Origin: Sinomonas gamaensis
GTDB lineage: Bacteria > Actinomycetota > Actinomycetes > Actinomycetales > Micrococcaceae
Reading direction: 5' to 3'
DNA: 64,000 nucleotides
Assembly (NCBI RefSeq): GCF_005876955.1
Contig: NZ_SSCL01000006.1
Location: 1 to 64,000, forward strand
This document shows positions 58,981 to 64,000 of this stretch, in pieces (within the stretch, counting starts at the first letter, position 1; each line of letters opens with the position of its first letter). The notes beneath the pieces are model-generated. The model worked only from the letters and a program-made list of their open reading frames with translations, was not told the DNA's origin and did not search any database. The position numbers and the translations under genes were made by a program.

Positions 58981-59790
58981 ATGTCGGTTGCATCCGGATA
59001 CGTCCACATCTCTGTCCGCAACGCCCAGCGCGCCCAGACGGCGCCCACGCGCCAGCCGTTCGGAGGACGGGTTACGAACCCCTCCGATCCCTACTCCGCT
59101 CGTCCCCTTCGTCCCGTCACTGACGACTACGCCCCGATCACGGCGCCGACGCCTGTCGTCGCACCGGGCACCGAGCCCGTCCGCTCCGTCGCCTCCGACA
59201 CGGTGGCGCATGGGTTCGTCCTCTACGTGGGCATCTCCGAGGAGCAGGCTGCTGCCGCTGGCACGTCCATCGCGCGGATTGCCCAGGAAATCCGCGCCTA
59301 CGCCCAGAATCTCGTGCCCGGCGTCGAAAGCTACGCAGCAGTCGCCGTCGCCCCCGCTGCTGCACAGGGGAGTCCCCTCGACGTGGTGCGCTCGACGTTC
59401 GGCGACCCCACGATCGGCACCCGCCCCCGCCCCGAGCCGCGCGCGCCGCAGTCCAACGACAACCGCCCCAGTGGCGTGCTCATCGACCTCGCGCGGCGCG
59501 AAGTCCACCTCGACGGCGAGTCGCTGAACCTCACGTTCAAGGAGTTCGAGCTCCTCAACTACCTCGTGGAGAACGGCACGCGCACGGTCAGCCGCGACGA
59601 GCTGCTCGAGAACCTGTGGAAGAACGCCGAGGAGATTCCGAACGAGCGGACGATCGACGTCCACATCCGTCGCCTCCGGTCGAAGCTCGGACGCCTCGCG
59701 AACACCGTCCGCACAGTGCGGGGGCAGGGCTACCGCTTCTACGAGCATCCCGAGGTCATCGTCTGGGCCGCGCCCGAGTACTCGATCTGA
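58981..59790 (+). CDS. Winged-helix transcription factor without receiver domain
   Basis: 269 residues. The C-terminal OmpR-type winged helix is clear (VHLDGESLNLTFKEFELLNYLVENGTRTVSRDELLENLW and RTIDVHIRRLRSKLG). The first 100 residues carry no receiver, and instead a short alpha/beta segment (GFVLYVGISEEQAAAAGTSIARIAQEIRAYA) after a Pro/Ala-rich tract. It may bind DNA without phosphorylation. A long 5' gap and a strong leader suggest heavy regulation. Confidence 0.85.
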   Translation: MSVASGYVHISVRNAQRAQTAPTRQPFGGRVTNPSDPYSARPLRPVTDDYAPITAPTPVVAPGTEPVRSVASDTVAHGFVLYVGISEEQAAAAGTSIARIAQEIRAYAQNLVPGVESYAAVAVAPAAAQGSPLDVVRSTFGDPTIGTRPRPEPRAPQSNDNRPSGVLIDLARREVHLDGESLNLTFKEFELLNYLVENGTRTVSRDELLENLWKNAEEIPNERTIDVHIRRLRSKLGRLANTVRTVRGQGYRFYEHPEVIVWAAPEYSI

Positions 59791-59811
59791 TCGGTGTCTA
59801 GGCTTGCTCCC

Positions 59812-60366
59812 ATGAGCAAGCACCACGTCAAGCGGCTAGTGGTCCTGCGCCACGCCAAGGCCGCGTGGCCCGAAGGCGTCCCCGATGTCGACCGGCCCCT
59901 CGCGGAGCGCGGTCATGCCGATGCGCCCGAGGCCGGGAAATGGCTCCTCGCGCACCGCGTGGTGCCGGACTTCATCCTGTGCTCGGTCGCCCTGCGCACG
60001 CGGCAGACCTGCACGTGGGTCTGCGGGGAACTCGGGGATCTCGCCCCGACCCCGAAGCTAGAGTCTGGGCTCTACGCCGCAGGCGCCGCGCGGATGCTGG
60101 CCGTGATCAACCACGTCCCCGACACGGTGCGGACGCTCCTGGTCATCGCCCACATGCCGGGCGTTCAGGACCTCGTGCTGCGGCTGGCGTCACGCGATTC
60201 GGACCAGGACGCCTATCTGGACGCCGCCAACCACTTCCCCACCACAGGGCTGGCGGTTCTTGAGGTGGACAAGCCGTGGGCAGAGCTCGACGGCCAGGAC
60301 GCCAACCTCACCCATTTCGCCGTGCCGCGGGCCGAGAGCCGGAAGCACGGCCAGAAGCACCGGTAG
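59812..60366 (+). CDS. SixA-like histidine phosphatase
   Basis: About 184 residues from ATG 59812. LVVLRHAKAAW holds the RHG-type catalytic His (here RHA), LCSVALRTRQT and IAHMPGVQDL complete the phosphoglycerate-mutase-like pocket. SixA proteins dephosphorylate phosphohistidine in His-Asp phosphorelays or PTS proteins. Its last 59 bp overlap the convergent membrane-protein gene. Confidence 0.85.
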   Translation: MSKHHVKRLVVLRHAKAAWPEGVPDVDRPLAERGHADAPEAGKWLLAHRVVPDFILCSVALRTRQTCTWVCGELGDLAPTPKLESGLYAAGAARMLAVINHVPDTVRTLLVIAHMPGVQDLVLRLASRDSDQDAYLDAANHFPTTGLAVLEVDKPWAELDGQDANLTHFAVPRAESRKHGQKHR

Positions 60367-60895
60367 GCCTCGGCGGGGCCGGCTTCGACGCGGGTGCCCT
60401 GGCCGCCGGGGGCTTCGGCGCAGGCGCTTTCGGGCTGGGCCGCTGCGCGGTCGGGCGCGCCACCGGTTTCCGAGCGGGCTTTGCCACAGTCCTGCGTCGG
60501 CGCGGCCAGGCCGACGCCACGAAGAGGATGCCCAGCGTCGCGAGGGCCGCCACAACAGCACCCACGAAGTACGGATCTGCGTCCCGGCTCGAGACCGTGG
60601 TCACGGAGTCGGGCGCGTCGTCCCACGCGAGTCCGAGCATGCGCAGGAAGGCGAGGCTGCACCCAATCGTCGCCGCGGTCGTCGCGGACGCGACTGCCGC
60701 CACCCAATAGCGGTTCATGCCCAGGATCGTGTACAGCGCGCAGAGGATGAAACCCGCGAGGGCGGCGAGGGTCAGGGCGCCGAGCCATTCCTCGAGCTGC
60801 CATGCCGTGAGCGCCGCGAGGATGGCCGTCGCCGCTGCACAGCAGAGAGACGCGCGGGCACTGCGCCGCAGCGGAAGGAATCGCGAGGGGACCAC
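60308..60895 (-). CDS. Membrane protein with basic Pro/Ala-rich tail
   Basis: 195 residues, about four membrane helices (LCCAAATAILAALTAW, ALAGFILCALYTILG, AAVASATTAATIGCSLAFL, FVGAVVAALATLGILFVAS), then a strongly basic, Pro/Ala-rich cytoplasmic tail (KPARKPVARPTAQRPSPKAP). No family recalled. The gene and the SixA-like gene overlap tail to tail. Confidence 0.75.
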   Translation of the reverse strand: MVPSRFLPLRRSARASLCCAAATAILAALTAWQLEEWLGALTLAALAGFILCALYTILGMNRYWVAAVASATTAATIGCSLAFLRMLGLAWDDAPDSVTTVSSRDADPYFVGAVVAALATLGILFVASAWPRRRRTVAKPARKPVARPTAQRPSPKAPAPKPPAARAPASKPAPPRPTGASGRASGSRPAARRNG

Positions 60896-60950
60896 GAGTC
60901 CTAGTTTTTCATTGGCCGAGCCCCACTCAGTGTCGCCCTGCCGATCGGCC

Positions 60951-61577
60951 TCAGCGTTTCTCGAGCGAACCGCGGACGAGCGCGAACACCGACTCGGCGG
61001 CCTCGTCGAGACCGCGCTGCGGATTGAACGCGGCGCGATCCAACCCGGTCACGAAGGCCGCACCGAACAGCGCGACGGCGACTCCACCGGGCGTGAGCCC
61101 GGCTCGAAGCGGCTGCACGGCGTCGATTCGCCGTACTGCGGCCTCGATCTCGGCGAGGACCTCGGCCCGCATGTCGGACAGGAGCGCGTGCCACGTGCCG
61201 TCGGCCCTCCACTGCTCGCCCAGCCAGAGGCGCACGAACGCGGGATATTCGGCGATGAACTCGAGAGCGCGGCGCACCATGCCGCGCACCTCGCCAAGAG
61301 GGTCCGACGACGGCGGGCGGGGAGCGCCGTCGTCCGTCTCCCCGAGAAGCCGGGCCATGAGCAAGCCCATGCCGTAGCGCAGGAGCTGCTGGACGAGTTC
61401 CTGCTTGCTTCCGAAGTTGTAGTAGACGGTGCCCTTGGCGACGCCGGCGGCGGCGGCGATCTCGTCCACCGTCACGGCGTCGGCTCCGCGCTGCCCGATG
61501 AGCTCGACGGCGGCCAGGAAGAGCCGCTGCTTGGTCGCCTCCGACCGGGCGGACCCGCGGGTGGGCGCGGGGCTCAT
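60951..61577 (-). CDS. TetR-family regulator of the YhgE operon
   Basis: About 208 residues, start overlapping the YhgE stop by 4 bp. HTH: LFLAAVELIGQRGADAVTVDEIAAAAGVAKGTVYYNFGSKQEL. Followed by an extended ligand domain. Downstream of the permease and ATPase it should control, a frequent arrangement for YhgE-type exporters. Confidence 0.9.
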   Translation of the reverse strand: MSPAPTRGSARSEATKQRLFLAAVELIGQRGADAVTVDEIAAAAGVAKGTVYYNFGSKQELVQQLLRYGMGLLMARLLGETDDGAPRPPSSDPLGEVRGMVRRALEFIAEYPAFVRLWLGEQWRADGTWHALLSDMRAEVLAEIEAAVRRIDAVQPLRAGLTPGGVAVALFGAAFVTGLDRAAFNPQRGLDEAAESVFALVRGSLEKR

Positions 61578-63583
61578 ATCGAAATCTCCGGCTGGAGGGT
61601 CTTGAGGCGCCACGTCATGTTCTTGCGCGTGCCGAGGATGTTCAGCGCTGACCCCACGAGCGCGTACCCGACGAGCCCGGCGACGAGCGGGAGGATCCCG
61701 GAGAGGTCGCCGCCGTAGATGAGGTGCCGCATGCCGGTCACCACGTAGCTCATCGGCAGGACCGCATGCGCCACCTGGAACGGGGCCGGCGTCATCTCCC
61801 AGGGGAACGTGCCTCCGGAGGAGACGAGCTGCAGGATCAGCAGGATCAGCACCACGAACTTCCCCACCGAGCCGAGCAGCGAGACGATCCCCTGGATGAT
61901 CGCGCTGAACGCGACGCCGCCGAGCATGAGGAACAGCCACATGAGCCACGGGTGGGCCGGGTGGAGCCCGAGGCCGAGGTCGACGACGGCGGTCAGCACC
62001 GTGGCCTGCGCCGCCGAGACGACAGCGAACGGGAGCCAGCCGCCGACGGCGATCTTCCATGCGGGGGCATTCGAGGCGAGGGCCCGCTTGGTCACGGGAC
62101 GCATGGCCTGGGTCAGCATGAAGATGCCGACCCACATTGCGAGCGCGAGGAAGTACGGTGCGAGGCCTGCCCCGTACGTCGCGGCCTTCGCCTGCGAGAC
62201 GCTGTTCACGGCGACCGGATCTGCGATGACCCGCGAGACGTTGCCCTTCTGGGCGTCGGTCGGGTTCGGGACCTTGCCCGCGCCCGTGGCGAGGCCGTCC
62301 GCGAGCTGGGCCGCGCCGTCATGCGCCTGTGCCGCGCCGGAGGCGAGGGCCTGCGCGCCGTCGTCTGCCTTAGCCGCGCCGTCTGAGAGCTGAGCCGCGC
62401 CGGCGGCGGCGCTCTGCTCCCCGGCGGCGAGCTGGGAGGCTCCGGACGCTACCTGGTGGGCTCCGCCGTCGGCCTGGCTGATGCCCGAAGCGAGGGCTGG
62501 CATGCCGTTCGCGAGCTGCCGCGCGCCGTCGGCCACCTGCTGGGAACCGGCGGCGAGCTGGGCGACCTGCCCCGCCGCGGAGGTGAGCTGGGCCGTTGCG
62601 CTCTGGCCGGAAGGTGACTGTCCGGCGGCGGTGAGCGCTGCGCCGACCTGCTGCGCCTGCGCGGGGGTCAGGGTTCCGTTGGCCACGAGCTGGGCGAGTG
62701 CCCCTCTGGTCTGCTGCTGGAGCTGCGCCTGGGCGGCGTCCCCTGCGGCGACCGCCCCTTGGACCTTCTGATTCAGGAGCTGGTTGCCGGCGGCGACCTG
62801 CGCCGCGCCGTCCGCGAGCTTCTGGGTGTCAGCCGGGAGCGACGCCGTCTTCTGCTCGAGTGTGTCGAGCCCCGTGGCGAGCTGGGACGCGCCGTCGCGC
62901 ACCTGAGCTGAGCCGGCGACGAGCTGCTGCTGGCCGTCCGCAAGCTGGGCGGCGCCGGTGCGCAGCTGGGCCGTGCCCGTGGCGAGCTGGCTTGCGCCCT
63001 CGGACACCTGGCCTACGCCGTCGCGCAGCTGCCCCGCGGCGTCGGCGGCCTGGACCATCTGCGTATGGATCGTTCCGTAGCCCGTGAGGAGCTGGTTCGC
63101 GGTCTCGACGCCAACCTCCTTGGCGACCGAATCGTGGACGGCCTTCGTGGCCTTGTCCACGATCGTGGACAGGAGGTAGTTGTTCGCGTCGTTCGTGGTG
63201 ACGTCGAGCATCGCCTGCCGTGCGGCGTCGAAGGTCGAGGGGGAGGCGAGGTTGGCCGAGAAATCCGCGGGGATGCGCAGCGCGAACGAGTAAGTGCCGT
63301 TCCGCACGCCAGCCTCGGCGGTCTGCTGGTCGGGGACGCGCTGCCAGTCGAAGACGTGGCCGTCCACGAGACTGCTCGCGACCTTGCCGCCCACCTCGCC
63401 CCGGTCCTCGACGACGAGCGCGGCCTTGAGATGGTTGGTGTTCGAATAAGGATCCCAGTTCGCGTAGAGGTACACCGCGCCGTAGAGCAGCGGCACCATC
63501 GTGAGCGCGAGGATTGCGAGCTTCGGCAGGAGGCCGGAGGTCATGCGCTGGAGTTCCGAGCGGGCGAGGCGCAGCACGGTCAT
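61574..63583 (-). CDS. YhgE/Pip-type membrane protein (ABC-2/DUF3533-like permease)
   Basis: About 669 residues. The N-terminal helix (ILALTMVPLLYGAVYLYANWDPYSN) is typical of YhgE/Pip, with a large outer domain. The middle holds many repeats of (L/A)A.GA.QL (ATGTAQLRTGAAQLADGQQQL), a coiled helix. A C-terminal set of five or six helices follows (LAPYFLALAMWVGIFML...). These proteins are linked to secretion or phage-receptor function; a role as an export permease with the neighbouring ATPase is inferred. Confidence 0.9.
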   Translation of the reverse strand: MTVLRLARSELQRMTSGLLPKLAILALTMVPLLYGAVYLYANWDPYSNTNHLKAALVVEDRGEVGGKVASSLVDGHVFDWQRVPDQQTAEAGVRNGTYSFALRIPADFSANLASPSTFDAARQAMLDVTTNDANNYLLSTIVDKATKAVHDSVAKEVGVETANQLLTGYGTIHTQMVQAADAAGQLRDGVGQVSEGASQLATGTAQLRTGAAQLADGQQQLVAGSAQVRDGASQLATGLDTLEQKTASLPADTQKLADGAAQVAAGNQLLNQKVQGAVAAGDAAQAQLQQQTRGALAQLVANGTLTPAQAQQVGAALTAAGQSPSGQSATAQLTSAAGQVAQLAAGSQQVADGARQLANGMPALASGISQADGGAHQVASGASQLAAGEQSAAAGAAQLSDGAAKADDGAQALASGAAQAHDGAAQLADGLATGAGKVPNPTDAQKGNVSRVIADPVAVNSVSQAKAATYGAGLAPYFLALAMWVGIFMLTQAMRPVTKRALASNAPAWKIAVGGWLPFAVVSAAQATVLTAVVDLGLGLHPAHPWLMWLFLMLGGVAFSAIIQGIVSLLGSVGKFVVLILLILQLVSSGGTFPWEMTPAPFQVAHAVLPMSYVVTGMRHLIYGGDLSGILPLVAGLVGYALVGSALNILGTRKNMTWRLKTLQPEISI

Positions 63584-64000
63584 GCGCGCACCTCCTCGAG
63601 GGGTTGGGTCTGGGAATTGCCGACGACGGCGGTCCCGGCTTCCCAGCCGAGCGGCACCTCTCCGACGATGGCGACGACGGCGAGCGGCCTCCCCGGCTCC
63701 GTCGCGAGCCGCTCGAGGCGCGGGAGCCAATCCTCGGCGCGATCGGAATGTCGGTCGGGGGAGTCGACCACGAGGAGGCGCACGGCCGGATCGGAGAGCG
63801 CGAGGTCGGCGAGGAGCTCCACCCGGCGCCGGGCGGGAAGCTCGTCGACCCATTGGGAAGCAACGTCCTCGAACGCATGCACGGTCAGCCAGGCCTCGGG
63901 GGTTCCGAACGCGCGGTGACGCCGGGGCAGGAGCGAGAGGTCTTCGCCGACGAGGCCGAGCACGCTCAGGTGCCGCTCGGCCTCGTTGATCCCGGGCGAG
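63580..64000 (-). CDS. ABC ATPase-like protein, partial at window edge
   Basis: The frame is open to the right edge; 139 codons are visible. LPARRRVELLADLALSDPAVRLLVVDSPDR resembles the ABC signature and Walker B of export ATPases, in shortened form. It overlaps YhgE by 4 bp, so it is the probable energy component of that system. The Walker A part lies outside the window. Confidence 0.6.
   Translation of the reverse strand, partial: SPGINEAERHLSVLGLVGEDLSLLPRRHRAFGTPEAWLTVHAFEDVASQWVDELPARRRVELLADLALSDPAVRLLVVDSPDRHSDRAEDWLPRLERLATEPGRPLAVVAIVGEVPLGWEAGTAVVGNSQTQPLEEVRA

Noticed and set aside
61574-63853. 759-codon form of the YhgE gene
   Set aside because: The first 90 codons are an Arg/Pro-rich shadow of the ATPase gene; the membrane protein starts at 63583.

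Overview
The window is high-GC actinobacterial chromosome, most likely from the Micrococcaceae (Arthrobacter/Sinomonas-like). Supporting this are an OleA plus fused OleBC plus OleD olefin locus arranged as in Micrococcus and relatives, several ECF sigma factors, two GAF-ANTAR regulators, a MerR-type excisionase, and a ydaO-type (c-di-AMP) leader in front of a secreted cell-wall hydrolase. No database search was possible; product names rest on motifs and family knowledge.

Layout. 1-3.2 kb: the end of an mltG gene, then a leftward trio (PH-like protein, flotillin, NfeD-like OB protein). 3.2-7.8 kb: DctA dicarboxylate carrier and PrpF isomerase opposite a LysR regulator, followed by an ECF sigma with a SnoaL-like tail. 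7.8-10 kb: a RibD/DHFR-like reductase meets a leftward arsenic operon, arsR-aquaporin-arsC, which ends in a 17-residue peptide with six cysteines behind a near-perfect Shine-Dalgarno. 10-19 kb: a leftward glycoside operon (beta-propeller protein, SDR, GH1, GH2 beta-glucuronidase, MFS carrier, GH78 alpha-L-rhamnosidase), suggesting use of rhamnosyl-glucuronide-capped glycans. 19-25 kb: a NarL-type two-component pair, a YbdK-type ligase, a cluster of small leftward proteins with a VOC protein, and an orphan LuxR-type regulator. 25-30.6 kb: TetR-oleA-oleBC-oleD, for long-chain alkenes. 30.7-35.7 kb: tRNA-Ser(CGA), a PfkB kinase, SurE, a TetR regulator, and two GAF-ANTAR proteins.

35.7-40.1 kb (leftward): tadA, ogt, an ECF sigma, a second ogt with an N-terminal extension, alkB, tag, alkA. 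The stretch from the sigma to alkA overlaps gene by gene, so it looks like an alkylation-response operon carrying its own sigma factor. 40.1-44.5 kb: a PAP2 phosphatase, a small membrane protein, upp, a secreted protein/ECF sigma/anti-sigma-like trio, and a VOC protein. 44.5-54.7 kb: two GT39 membrane glycosyltransferases and a GT2-GtrA protein (like the Bacillus ykcBC pair), an EamA carrier, an OmpR-type two-component system, and a membrane-anchored Gly/Gln-rich protein. Intergenic gaps here hold several unusual inverted-repeat elements, including a five-copy repeat with a 31-bp period.

55.2-57.5 kb: a small integrated element bounded by 21-bp direct repeats. It has inserted into the last codons of a transglycosylase gene, separating that gene from its terminator. 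It carries an Abi_2 (HEPN-type) defence gene, two MerR/Xis-like DNA-binding proteins and a decayed tyrosine integrase, with candidate arm-type repeats near both ends. 57.5-64 kb: the riboswitch-controlled transglycosylase, a winged-helix protein without a receiver, a SixA-like phosphatase, a membrane protein, and a leftward ABC/YhgE/TetR operon that runs off the window.

The strongest candidates for something undescribed are the cysteine-rich peptide of the ars operon, the sigma-factor alkylation-repair operon, and the Abi-bearing element with its protein-coding attachment site.
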